Shown one piece after another: positions 1 through 6,312 of a DNA stretch of 12,954 nucleotides (positions are counted from its first letter, which is position 1; each line of letters starts with the position of its first letter). The notes under the pieces are model-generated. The model was given only the letters and a program-made list of their open reading frames with translations. It was not told where the DNA came from and ran no database searches. The translations under genes and the position numbers were made by a program. Source of the stretch: Deltaproteobacteria bacterium. Lineage in GTDB: Bacteria; Desulfobacterota; Binatia; UBA9968. The stretch is from the NCBI GenBank assembly GCA_016184235.1, contig JACPDC010000083.1, positions 1 to 12,954 on the forward strand, written 5' to 3'.

Positions 1-456
1 CGGGACCGCGTCGATATCGAGTTTTTCACCAGAGAGCCGGAGCCCGCCGGCGAGGCGCGCAACCCGGTGGTCTGGATGGACATGGAAAGCAAGCGGAGAA
101 ATATCAAGCAGCACTATGATTTTGTCGCCCGCTCCATCGATCCGGAGAGGAAAACCGTCAACGGGCTGTACGGCTACCGGCTGCCCTACGATCTCCTGTT
201 CATGATTCCGCCCCACCGCCCGGCCCAGGTCTTGCTGGACTGCGCCCTGGCCGACAGCGAGAACGGCATCCGCGTCGATTACGACACGATGGCGACGAAG
301 TGGGAGAATGTTTACGCGATCGGTGACTGCGCCGATATGCCGGCCTCCAAAGCCGGCGGCGTGGCGCATCAGGAGGCCGACGTCCTGGCCCACAACCTGG
401 CGGTGGAAATCACCGGCGCGGGCGAGCCCATGGATCTGCGCCTCCATACCATATGA
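1..456 (+). CDS. FAD-dependent oxidoreductase, sulfide:quinone oxidoreductase-like (C-terminal 151 residues)
   Basis: The gene enters from the left edge, so the N-terminal FAD-binding region is missing and the frame is open from base 1. Visible residue 104 onward reads VYAIGDCADMPASKAGG, the second FAD-contacting motif (hydrophobics, then GD) of two-dinucleotide-binding-domain flavoproteins. A PYDLLFMIPPHRP stretch lies upstream. The closest family I recognise is the SQR/FCSD-like group (NADH dehydrogenase FAD-containing subunit superfamily), which passes electrons from sulfide or another donor to quinone at the membrane. The protein stops soon after the AHQEADVLAHNLAVEITG segment, so it lacks the longer C-terminal part with amphipathic helices that anchors classical SQRs. 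Its only cysteines in view are in the ALLDCAL-type stretch near residue 80 and in GDC110. Sulfide as substrate is therefore uncertain; other quinone- or NAD(P)-linked dehydrogenases are possible. It is on + and points toward the candidate dif site. Confidence 0.82.
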   Translation, partial: RDRVDIEFFTREPEPAGEARNPVVWMDMESKRRNIKQHYDFVARSIDPERKTVNGLYGYRLPYDLLFMIPPHRPAQVLLDCALADSENGIRVDYDTMATKWENVYAIGDCADMPASKAGGVAHQEADVLAHNLAVEITGAGEPMDLRLHTI

Positions 457-640
457 CTGCTCGCCTACGGCGCGGGGCGCGCCGCCGCGAATCGAACGAC
501 CTACCCGCAAGGCTGGCCTCCCTTCGGGGCCACCGAGCCGCGCACCTGGGGCCCGTCGCGCGCCATTTATTGGGCCAAATTAGGATTTGAAAAATGGTGG
601 CTGTGGCGCTATTTTTAGCCCTCTTTGGCAGGGTAGGGCG

Positions 641-940
641 ATGAGCAAACGATCGGCAAAAAACAGCGCCTACGACACCGAGAACCTCTGCAGCTACTGC
701 CTCTTCTTCCAGGCCGTACCTTCGGAGCGCAAGCAGCAGGGCAACTGCACGTACCATAAAGAGTGGATAGAGAACGCCTCCCAGACAACCTGCAGCGACA
801 TGGCCAACGAGCCGCTAAAAGAGAAAGGCATATACCGCGTTCTGAGCAACAACGGCGACGGCTGGAGCTATGTCCGCCGCCCGCACAAACTCCGCACCCG
901 TCTTTTTCTTATAAAAGGTTCAAAGGTTCAAAACGTTTAA
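641..940 (+). CDS. Small four-cysteine hypothetical protein (99 aa)
   Basis: I do not recognise a named family. The ATG at 641 follows a purine-rich GGGTAGGG at 631-638 that can serve as ribosome-binding site. An in-frame TTG at 587 would add 18 residues but has no such site. The protein is basic and hydrophilic, with cysteines at 17, 20, 36 and 51 (CSYC, then NCTYH, then TTCSD) and His39. Four spaced cysteines of this kind usually bind zinc or an iron-sulfur cluster; that is inference from spacing alone. There is no signal peptide or membrane segment. The last residues (LIKGSKVQNV) are encoded inside a GTTCAAA-type repeat array, so the present C-terminus and stop codon may have been supplied by the repeat. 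It lies 184 bases after the flavoprotein gene; no functional link is visible. Confidence 0.6.
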   Translation: MSKRSAKNSAYDTENLCSYCLFFQAVPSERKQQGNCTYHKEWIENASQTTCSDMANEPLKEKGIYRVLSNNGDGWSYVRRPHKLRTRLFLIKGSKVQNV

Positions 941-958
941 GCCGTTCAAAAGGTTCGA
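917..958 (+). repeat. Short GTTCAAA-type tandem repeat array
   Basis: Five imperfect units follow one another: GGTTCAAA (917-924), GGTTCAAAA (925-933), CGTTTAA (934-940), CCGTTCAAAA (942-951) and GGTTCGA (952-958). The array begins inside the 3' end of the small four-cysteine gene and supplies its TAA stop. The spacing of 8-10 bases is uneven, unlike a CRISPR. It may be a slippage-generated low-complexity tract. A similar GGTTCAAAG occurs at 6429-6437, but there it is part of a hairpin. Confidence 0.6.
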
Positions 959-1040
959 TACGAGGGGTCGTCCGGTAGGGCGGGAGGGCGAGGCTTATTG
1001 TGGCCTATTAATGTTGTGTAAGCTTTTTCTAGCCTGTTTA

Positions 1041-1080
1041 TATGTTATGTAAAGCTTTCGAAGAAAGTTTACATAATATA
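1041..1080. repeat. AT-rich inverted repeat overlapping the dif candidate
   Basis: Left arm 1041-1053 pairs with right arm 1068-1080 over 13 positions, the inner nine perfect (TTATGTAAA against TTTACATAA) and one of the outer four a G-T. After a bulged G at 1054, CTTTC (1055-1059) pairs with GAAAG (1063-1067) around a GAA triloop. The right arm is the XerD-side arm of the dif candidate, so the left arm is a second, inverted XerD-like half-site. It lacks the T-tract of an intrinsic terminator on either strand, although it could still affect the 3' ends of the convergent transcripts. A related direct copy, ATGTTGTGTAAGCTTT, starts at 1011. Confidence 0.6.
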
Positions 1081-1093
1081 TCTTATCGGACGT
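1066..1093 (-). other. Candidate dif site (XerC/XerD chromosome-dimer resolution site)
   Basis: Read on the minus strand, the 28 bases split into an 11-bp arm ACGTCCGATAA (1093-1083), a 6-bp spacer GATATA (1082-1077) and an 11-bp arm TTATGTAAACT (1076-1066). This is the dif architecture of XerC arm, spacer and XerD arm. From memory, the Bacillus subtilis dif arms are ACTTCCTAGAA, TATATA and TTATGTAAACT: the XerD-side arm is identical, the spacer matches 5 of 6, and the XerC-side arm matches 8 of 11. The site lies in an AT-rich spacer between convergent genes (+ on the left, - on the right), as expected where replichores meet. XerCD recombines two dif copies to resolve chromosome dimers under FtsK control. 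An alternative is a dif-like attachment site of an Xer-using mobile element, or chance in an AT-rich tract. Confidence 0.6.
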
Positions 1094-1105
1094 TATTCCT
1101 ATCCC

Positions 1106-1798
1106 TCATTTCCCGCCACTCGCCGCCACTTTGGCCTCCAGCTCCTGCACCCTTATCGTGACCTCGCCGACCCGGTCTCCGGCCGGATAGCTGGTAAGGT
1201 ATTGCCGGTAGGACTCCAGGGCTCCCTTGAGGTCTTGGGTCTCCATGCCGCAGCGGGCCTTGCCGAGAATCGCTTCGTCAGTGAAGGGCGCGACGATTTT
1301 TTCCGCCTCGGCGAAGCTTGGGCCCGCCTCTTTACAGTTTCCGGCTGTTTCGTGAAGGTAAGCGAGGCTCAAGAGTCCGAGCTGGCGCAGCAGGCTCTGC
1401 TTGCGCTCCTGCTGCAGCAGCTCCGCTAGAGACGCGGCCGCCTTGGCCGGGTCGCCGAGCGCGAGATAGCTGTTCGCCTGGTACAGAAGCGCCGGCGCGC
1501 TGTAGGAAGATAGAGTGTACTCTTTGGCCTTGTCGAAACGCTGGACGGCATCGGCGTATTTGCCGGCGTGATAGAGGTTGACCCCCTGGACATAATCCTT
1601 TGCCGCGAGGTGATTTTGCCTCTGCGCGTAGGCGTCCCAGCCCCAAAGGCCGACCAGCGCCAGGACGACCGCCGCGGCAGCGCCGATGAAGGGCTTGCGC
1701 TTCTGCTTTACAAAGTGAAAGATTTCGCCGGTTACGGCGACAAACTGGTCCGGCTTGCGGATATCCCTGCGGGTGATTCTTCTAGGAGAGCGGGCCAT
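1106..1798 (-). CDS. Membrane-anchored tetratricopeptide-repeat protein (230 aa)
   Basis: A basic N-terminus (residues 1-36, rich in Arg and Lys) is followed by one hydrophobic segment at about 37-54 (FIGAAAAVVLALVGLWGW). The C-terminal domain of about 170 residues is therefore probably periplasmic, an N-in/C-out topology like that of YfgM. TPR-like helical pairs are visible from about 66: GVNLYHAGKYADAVQRFDKAK, then LLYQANSYLALGDPAKAAASLAEL, then further helices to LKGALESYRQYLTSYP. TPR proteins scaffold other proteins; the partner is not identifiable here. The ATG at 1798 has an AAGG-type ribosome-binding site in the 43-base gap after the bifunctional nuclease gene, so it is probably the last gene of that operon. 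Its stop lies only 12 bases from the dif candidate. YfgM-like or BamD-like roles are possible but unproven. Confidence 0.8.
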   Translation of the reverse strand: MARSPRRITRRDIRKPDQFVAVTGEIFHFVKQKRKPFIGAAAAVVLALVGLWGWDAYAQRQNHLAAKDYVQGVNLYHAGKYADAVQRFDKAKEYTLSSYSAPALLYQANSYLALGDPAKAAASLAELLQQERKQSLLRQLGLLSLAYLHETAGNCKEAGPSFAEAEKIVAPFTDEAILGKARCGMETQDLKGALESYRQYLTSYPAGDRVGEVTIRVQELEAKVAASGGK

Positions 1799-1841
1799 TC
1801 ATGCCTTGAGCGGGTGAAAAGCTGAGCCGATCGGGGTGCGG

Positions 1842-2360
1842 CTATGTCTTGTACTTGAAGTCCTCCGGCGACATCTTCTCCAGAATCTCCGCCCACTTCT
1901 CCTTGGAAACGTTGGAAAAGTCCGGCTCTTTGCCCTCCTCCGCCTGCTGCAGGACGCTCGAGGCCTCCAGGACGGCCTTGGCGACGTAGATCGGGCTTTT
2001 GGTCCTGAGCGCCAGGGCGATGGCATCGCTCGGGCGCGAGTCGATCGTCACGTCGCGGCCGCCGATGTTCAGATAAATGAGGGCATAATAGGTGTTTTCC
2101 TTCAGCTCCGTGATCTCGATCGATTTAACCGAGCCGCCCAATTCCGTGAGAAGATTCCTGAGCAGGTCATGGGTCATGGGCCGGGCCATTTTTATCCCTT
2201 CCAGCTCCGTGGCCATGGCAGTAGCTTCCAGGAGGCCGATCCATATCGGAAGGTTCAACTTATTGTCCATATCCTTGAGGATGACTATAGGGGTTTTGGT
2301 CACCGGGTCCAGGGTTAGCCCGCCCACAGCCATTTGAATGGAATCGTCCCTTTTCGTCAT
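1842..2360 (-). CDS. BFN domain (DUF151) bifunctional nuclease family protein
   Basis: The 172-residue protein matches the DUF151/BFN family from end to end. It opens with the strand-rich MAVGGLTLDPVTKTPIVILKD, continues with LPIWIGLLEATAMATELEG, and contains the diagnostic SRPSDAIALALRTKSPIYV near residues 108-126. Plant and Thermotoga members are reported or annotated as nucleases acting on DNA and RNA; the role in most bacteria is unsettled. A C-terminal tail (about 135-172) is charged and probably helical. The ATG at 2360 overlaps the miaB stop by ATGA and has a strong GGGAGG ribosome-binding site ending a few bases upstream, so the two genes are translationally coupled. This pairing with miaB recurs in deltaproteobacteria (recalled, not checked). 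Confidence 0.94.
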   Translation of the reverse strand: MTKRDDSIQMAVGGLTLDPVTKTPIVILKDMDNKLNLPIWIGLLEATAMATELEGIKMARPMTHDLLRNLLTELGGSVKSIEITELKENTYYALIYLNIGGRDVTIDSRPSDAIALALRTKSPIYVAKAVLEASSVLQQAEEGKEPDFSNVSKEKWAEILEKMSPEDFKYKT

Positions 2361-3700
2361 GCTACCTCCCTTTGCTCGATCTTTAACAGTTCTCCCGTGA
2401 GGGAATTCGCCGATGCCCCGGTTATCCGAACCCCGATCACCTCTCCCACGAGACCTTTCGGCCCCATGACATTGACTATTCTGTTGCTTCGCGTCCGTCC
2501 CATCAGCTGTCCCTGTCCGAGCTTCGAGGGCCCCTCAAGCAGGATTTCCTCGACACACCCTAGCCTCTCTCGGTTCGCTCTGAGCGAAATCTCCTGCTGG
2601 AGGTCCAAGACCATTTCGAGACGCCGCTTCTTGACCTCGCTCGGCACGTCATCCGGATATATCTTCGCCGCAACCGTCTGAGGCCGCGGCGAAAAGCTGA
2701 ACGCGAAGATCTCATCATACTCTACTCGCTGGAGGATTTCCAGAGTTGCCCGGAACTCCGCCTCGGTTTCTCCGGGGAAGCCCACGATGATGTCGGTGCT
2801 GAGCGCGATACCGGGACAGCGCTCGCGCAAACGCTCGATCCGGCTCAGGTATTCGCTGAGGCCGTAGCCGCGGCGCATGCGCCGGAGCACGGCATCCGAG
2901 CCGGACTGAACCGGCAAATGGAGGTGCTCGCAGAGCAGATCCAGGGTCGCGTAGGCTTCGATCAACTCCGGCGAGAGATCCTGGGGATGTGAGGTGGTAA
3001 AACGAATCCGCGCCAATCCCTCTATGCCGTTCAACTCCCCGAGCAGCCCGGCAAAGCTCAACTCGCCGGCGGATGTCTTGCCGTAGGAATTTACGTTCTG
3101 GCCCAGCAGCAGCACTTCCCTCACTCCGCGGCGCGCGAGCTCGCGGACTTCGCTGATGATCTTTTCGCTCGGCCGGCTGACCTCGCGGCCGCGCACGTAC
3201 GGAACGATGCAAAAGCTGCAAACCTTGTTGCAGCCCTGCATGATCGTGACGAACGCCTTCGGCCCGGATACCTGCGGCCGTCCTTCCGGATCCTCCATAT
3301 ATGACGGATCCTGGTAGAAGCCCAGCTCCACCGGACGTCTCCCCGGCGCCGCCGCCTCCGTCACCAGTTGGTCGAGCCGGTGGATATTGTGCGTGCCGAA
3401 TACCAGGTCGAGGTAAGGAACCCGGCGCAAGAGCTCCTCCCCTTCCTGCTGCGCCACGCATCCCCCCACGCCGATGATCAGATCTTTTCTTTTTTGCTTG
3501 AGCTCGCGCCAGCGGCCCAGCGCGCTGTAGACCTTTTGCTCGGCCTTGTCGCGAACGCTGCAGGTGTTCAGCAGGATCAGGTCGGCCTCCTCGGCGCAAT
3601 CCGTGGGGAGATAGTCCAGTCTTTGCAGCACCCGGGCGATGCGCTCGGAATCGTGCTGGTTCATCTGGCAGCCGTAGGTCTGGATGTAGAGCTTTTTCAT
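2357..3700 (-). CDS. miaB: tRNA-2-methylthio-N6-dimethylallyladenosine synthase MiaB
   Basis: MiaB is a radical-SAM methylthiotransferase that converts i6A37 to ms2i6A37 in tRNAs reading codons that begin with U. All three regions are present in 447 residues. The UPF0004 N-terminal domain starts KLYIQTYGCQMN and has auxiliary-cluster cysteines C11, C47 and C81. The radical-SAM core has C157, C161 and C164 (GCNKVCSFCIVPYVRG). A TRAM-like C-terminal domain runs from about 380 (LEGPSK, then MGRTRSNRIVNV). The frame stays open for 165 codons farther upstream, but the ATG at 3700 gives the family's usual start and overlaps the VWA gene stop by ATGA. It overlaps the BFN gene downstream in the same way, so all three are likely co-transcribed. 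Confidence 0.98.
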   Translation of the reverse strand: MKKLYIQTYGCQMNQHDSERIARVLQRLDYLPTDCAEEADLILLNTCSVRDKAEQKVYSALGRWRELKQKRKDLIIGVGGCVAQQEGEELLRRVPYLDLVFGTHNIHRLDQLVTEAAAPGRRPVELGFYQDPSYMEDPEGRPQVSGPKAFVTIMQGCNKVCSFCIVPYVRGREVSRPSEKIISEVRELARRGVREVLLLGQNVNSYGKTSAGELSFAGLLGELNGIEGLARIRFTTSHPQDLSPELIEAYATLDLLCEHLHLPVQSGSDAVLRRMRRGYGLSEYLSRIERLRERCPGIALSTDIIVGFPGETEAEFRATLEILQRVEYDEIFAFSFSPRPQTVAAKIYPDDVPSEVKKRRLEMVLDLQQEISLRANRERLGCVEEILLEGPSKLGQGQLMGRTRSNRIVNVMGPKGLVGEVIGVRITGASANSLTGELLKIEQREVA

Positions 3701-5106
3701 GGCACGATCCGATCGATCACCTTGTAGAGCTGCTGGATATTGCGGCACTCTTCCACGACGTCGCAATAGGGAACATAGCGCGGCATCTCGCTGTCCCCGA
3801 AGCCCCACGTCAGACGGCTCTCCGGGTTGAGCCAGATCACCTGCTTCGCCTTGCGCTGGATCTCTCTTACCGCCCATTCGTTGGCCCGATTGTAATTGTT
3901 TCTTCCATCCCCGATGATCAGGAAAGTCGTCTTTTTCGTCACCGCCGACAGATGCTCCCGGTAAAAGATCTCGAAGGCGCGCCCGAAGTTCGAGTGGGTG
4001 TAGACGTTGATGATGTCTCCCCGCAGGGCCATCTCCACGGCCCGGTGGATCTCGTTGTCCTCGAATAGCCTGGTCACCTCGCCCAGGTCGCTCACGAAGA
4101 TGAAGCTCCGGACCTTGCTGTAAAGCTCCTGCAAGGAATAGACAAACTGCAGCATGAAGCGAGAGGCGTTCAGCACCGAGTCGGAGATATCGCAAAGGAT
4201 CACCACCTGGGGCCTTTCCCTCCTCTTCCGGTCAAACTGAATCTCAAAGGGCACTCCGCCGTACTGCAGGTTCGCGCGCAGCGTGTCCTTCACGTCGAAT
4301 CGCCCCTTGCGGGCCCGCTTGCGCCGCACCGAAAGGATATTTTTGAGGCGCTGCGCCAGACGAACCACGACCTCGTTCATGTTGCGGATATCCTCTTCCG
4401 TGTAATAGACGAAGCTCTTCTGGAGGAGGTAATCCGCCCTGTCGCGCTCGGGATCCACCACACCGCTCTTCTTGAGCTCCTGCTGGATCAGATCCCGGAC
4501 CATCCGGCCGAGATCCCGCAGGCGCTGCTCCAGGTAGCGCGAGATCTTCTCTATCGTCTCCGTGTCCGCCCCCGATCCGGGCAGCGCGGCGTGGAATTCC
4601 TCGAGCTGGCGCTCCAGCGCGTCCAGGCCGAGACGCCCCGCCATCCTCGAGTAGGCCGTCATGCGCAGGCTGTCCGCGCTGTTGCCGAGGTTTCCTTCGG
4701 CCGCGGCGGCCGCGCGCACGAGCCGCTCCACCTGTCCCATATCGCCGGAGATCAACGCCCGGGCCAGGGAAGAGATCTCGCCCTCCGAGCGCTCGAGCAA
4801 ATCGCGGATCTCCTCCAGCAAGGCCTGGAACTGGCGGGGACTCAATCCCAGCTGCTCCATGAGCTTGCGGTCGGACTCCCGGACTGATTCGCCTAGGCCG
4901 AAGAAAAATAGATCGAAGAGCTCGTCAAAGGCCTGGAGGTCGCTGGAGCGCTTGATCAGCGTGGTGCGCAGCGCGCTGCGAAACAGGACGGAGTCCCGGA
5001 TGCCGGTGAGATCCAGGGCGCGGAAGGCGTCCATATTTTCCGACAACGAGACTCGTATCCCGTTGCGCCGGAGGATGTTGGAAAACTCGACGACCCGATC
5101 ATCCAT
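3697..5106 (-). CDS. CoxE-like VWA domain protein, partner of the MoxR ATPase
   Basis: The 469-residue protein has a helical N-terminal region (1-260, rich in Leu, Glu and Arg) and a C-terminal CoxE-type von Willebrand A domain. The junction shows the family signature GRFDVKDTLRANLQYGGVPFEIQF (269-292), followed by a metal-ion-dependent adhesion site, DISDS (D306, S308, S310). A supporting Thr370 (YTHSNFG) and D400 (IIGDGRNN) follow, and then WLNPES. Proteins of this type work with MoxR AAA+ ATPases as chaperones that insert metal cofactors or activate an enzyme, for example CoxD/CoxE in molybdenum CO dehydrogenase maturation. The MoxR gene lies immediately upstream, 51 bases away, with a REP-like hairpin between. 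No client enzyme gene is in the window. The ATG at 5106 has only a weak ribosome-binding site. Confidence 0.9.
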   Translation of the reverse strand: MDDRVVEFSNILRRNGIRVSLSENMDAFRALDLTGIRDSVLFRSALRTTLIKRSSDLQAFDELFDLFFFGLGESVRESDRKLMEQLGLSPRQFQALLEEIRDLLERSEGEISSLARALISGDMGQVERLVRAAAAAEGNLGNSADSLRMTAYSRMAGRLGLDALERQLEEFHAALPGSGADTETIEKISRYLEQRLRDLGRMVRDLIQQELKKSGVVDPERDRADYLLQKSFVYYTEEDIRNMNEVVVRLAQRLKNILSVRRKRARKGRFDVKDTLRANLQYGGVPFEIQFDRKRRERPQVVILCDISDSVLNASRFMLQFVYSLQELYSKVRSFIFVSDLGEVTRLFEDNEIHRAVEMALRGDIINVYTHSNFGRAFEIFYREHLSAVTKKTTFLIIGDGRNNYNRANEWAVREIQRKAKQVIWLNPESRLTWGFGDSEMPRYVPYCDVVEECRNIQQLYKVIDRIVP

Positions 5107-5111
5107 AACAA

Positions 5112-5143
5112 ACTACGCTCAGCGTGGTGAGCTAGTCGAACCA
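5112..5143. repeat. REP-like palindromic hairpin between moxR and the VWA gene
   Basis: ACTA (5112-5115), a bulged C, then GCTCA (5117-5121) pair across the GCGTGG loop with TGAGC (5128-5132) and TAGT (5133-5136), followed by CGAACCA. This resembles the GCTCA/TGAGC...GTCGAACC repeats that I recall as scattered through intergenic regions of many environmental genomes. Only one copy is seen here. In the operon it could reduce read-through or stabilise the upstream moxR message. Confidence 0.5.
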
Positions 5144-5157
5144 GAATTTGAGATCCG

Positions 5158-6129
5158 CTAATGCAGCAGGTCTTTATCGCTCTCAATTCTTTCCGGGCGG
5201 GAAGCCTGGAGCTTCGCCTTTCTCTCGGCGATATAGGCCTTCATCTCCTCTTGAGCCCTGCGGATGTCTCCTTCGTACTTCATGACAGTCGACAACGTTT
5301 CCTCCACCAGGCTTTCGTCCAGCTTCTTGGCGTTGAGGAGGGTCAGGGCCTTGACCCAGTCGAGGGTCTCGCTGATGCTCGGTCTCTTCTTAAGATCGAG
5401 CTTGCGAAATCGCTGCAGCAGCTCTACCACCTCCTCCGCCAGCCTCTCCCCCACCCCGGGCACTTTGAGCTTGATGATATCGAGCTCCCTTTGAGGGTCG
5501 GGAAAATCCAGGTAGAGGTGCAGGCAGCGCCGCTTCAAGGCATCCGACATTTCGCGGCTGTTGTTGCTGGTTAGAACCACAAGCGGAAGGTGCTTGGCGC
5601 GCAGCGTTCCGATCTCGGGCACGGTCACCTGGAAATCGCTCAGCACCTCCAGCAGAAAGGCCTCGAACTCGGTATCCGACTTGTCCACCTCGTCCACCAG
5701 GAGCACCGCCGGTTTGTCGGAAAGTATGGCGCGCAGTAAAGGGCGCGGCAGCAGGAAGCGGTCGGAGAAAAAGACGTCATCCTCCCTGGTAATGCAGTCC
5801 ACCGCCTGCTCCAGGGTCTGGGAACCGGTCAGGACCTCGCCGATCTTGTCCTTGAGGATCTGGGTGTAAAGGAGCTGTTTCGCGTACTCCCACTCGTATA
5901 GGGCCTTCGCCTCGTCCAATCCTTCGTAACACTGCAGGCGGATCAACTCCAGTTCGAGAGAGCCGGCCAGGACCTTTCCCAACTCGGTCTTGCCCACGCC
6001 GGCCGGCCCCTCCACCAGGATCGGCTTGCGCATAGCGCAGGCGAGATAAACGACCGTGGCGACGTTCCGGTTGCAGATATACTTCTGCCCGGCGAGCCGA
6101 GCGATCACATCATCCACGGATTGAAACAT
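5158..6129 (-). CDS. MoxR-family AAA+ ATPase (CoxD-like)
   Basis: The 323-residue protein is an AAA+ ATPase of the MoxR group, which remodels client proteins to load cofactors or activate them. Walker A is GPAGVGKTE (41-49, with K47 and T48), Walker B is LLVDEVD (143-149), sensor-1 asparagines lie in TSNNS (187-191), and arginines in ALKRRC (197-202) fit the arginine finger. CYEGLDEAKALYEWEY near 67-82 is typical of the CoxD-like subgroup paired with CoxE-type VWA proteins, which matches the next gene. The frame is open far upstream, but the ATG at 6129 is preceded by a strong GAGGAGG ribosome-binding site (6136-6142), and the encoded N-terminus FQSVDDVIARLAGQKYI fits the family. It is the first gene of the five-gene minus operon. 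The client is unknown. Confidence 0.95.
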   Translation of the reverse strand: MFQSVDDVIARLAGQKYICNRNVATVVYLACAMRKPILVEGPAGVGKTELGKVLAGSLELELIRLQCYEGLDEAKALYEWEYAKQLLYTQILKDKIGEVLTGSQTLEQAVDCITREDDVFFSDRFLLPRPLLRAILSDKPAVLLVDEVDKSDTEFEAFLLEVLSDFQVTVPEIGTLRAKHLPLVVLTSNNSREMSDALKRRCLHLYLDFPDPQRELDIIKLKVPGVGERLAEEVVELLQRFRKLDLKKRPSISETLDWVKALTLLNAKKLDESLVEETLSTVMKYEGDIRRAQEEMKAYIAERKAKLQASRPERIESDKDLLH

Positions 6130-6157
6130 GCTTTTCCTCCTCGCAACGCACCAAAAA

Positions 6158-6186
6158 AGCGTAGCATAAAAGATATGGAGAGACAA
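6158..6186 (-). promoter_or_regulatory. Possible promoter for the moxR operon
   Basis: On the minus strand TTGTCT (6186-6181) is separated by 17 bases from TACGCT (6163-6158), about 30 bases before the moxR start codon. The -35 match is fair and the -10 match is weak. An overlapping TATGCT (6168-6163) is a better hexamer but has too short a spacer. Confidence 0.3.
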
Positions 6187-6312
6187 CGCAGCTCCTTGTT
6201 TTGCATGACGAGGCGCGCTCGGACAACCACAGCCAAGTCTGTCTCCGGGGAGAGAGCCTTCCCCTCGACGCTCCACCCCCGCCCTCTGATAGTACAGACC
6301 TCTTCCTCTCCA

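Noticed and set aside
484..520. T-loop-like GTTCGATTC on the minus strand, preceded by GGTAGGTCG, resembling a tRNA 3' half
   Set aside because: The T-stem does not pair, no anticodon or D arm can be drawn, and no CCA-adjacent acceptor stem is present. At most it is a decayed tRNA fragment.
457..640. GC-rich spacer with a hairpin around 511-540 after the flavoprotein gene
   Set aside because: The stem has bulges and no T-tract, so I do not call a terminator. The open frames across it look like shadows.
917..958. GTTCAAA repeats as a CRISPR array
   Set aside because: Units are 8-10 bases, adjacent and without spacers, and no cas genes are present.
3701..4195. Upstream in-frame extension of miaB by 165 codons
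   Set aside because: It lies wholly inside the VWA gene on another frame of the same strand, and its composition is abnormal. The ATG at 3700 gives the family N-terminus.
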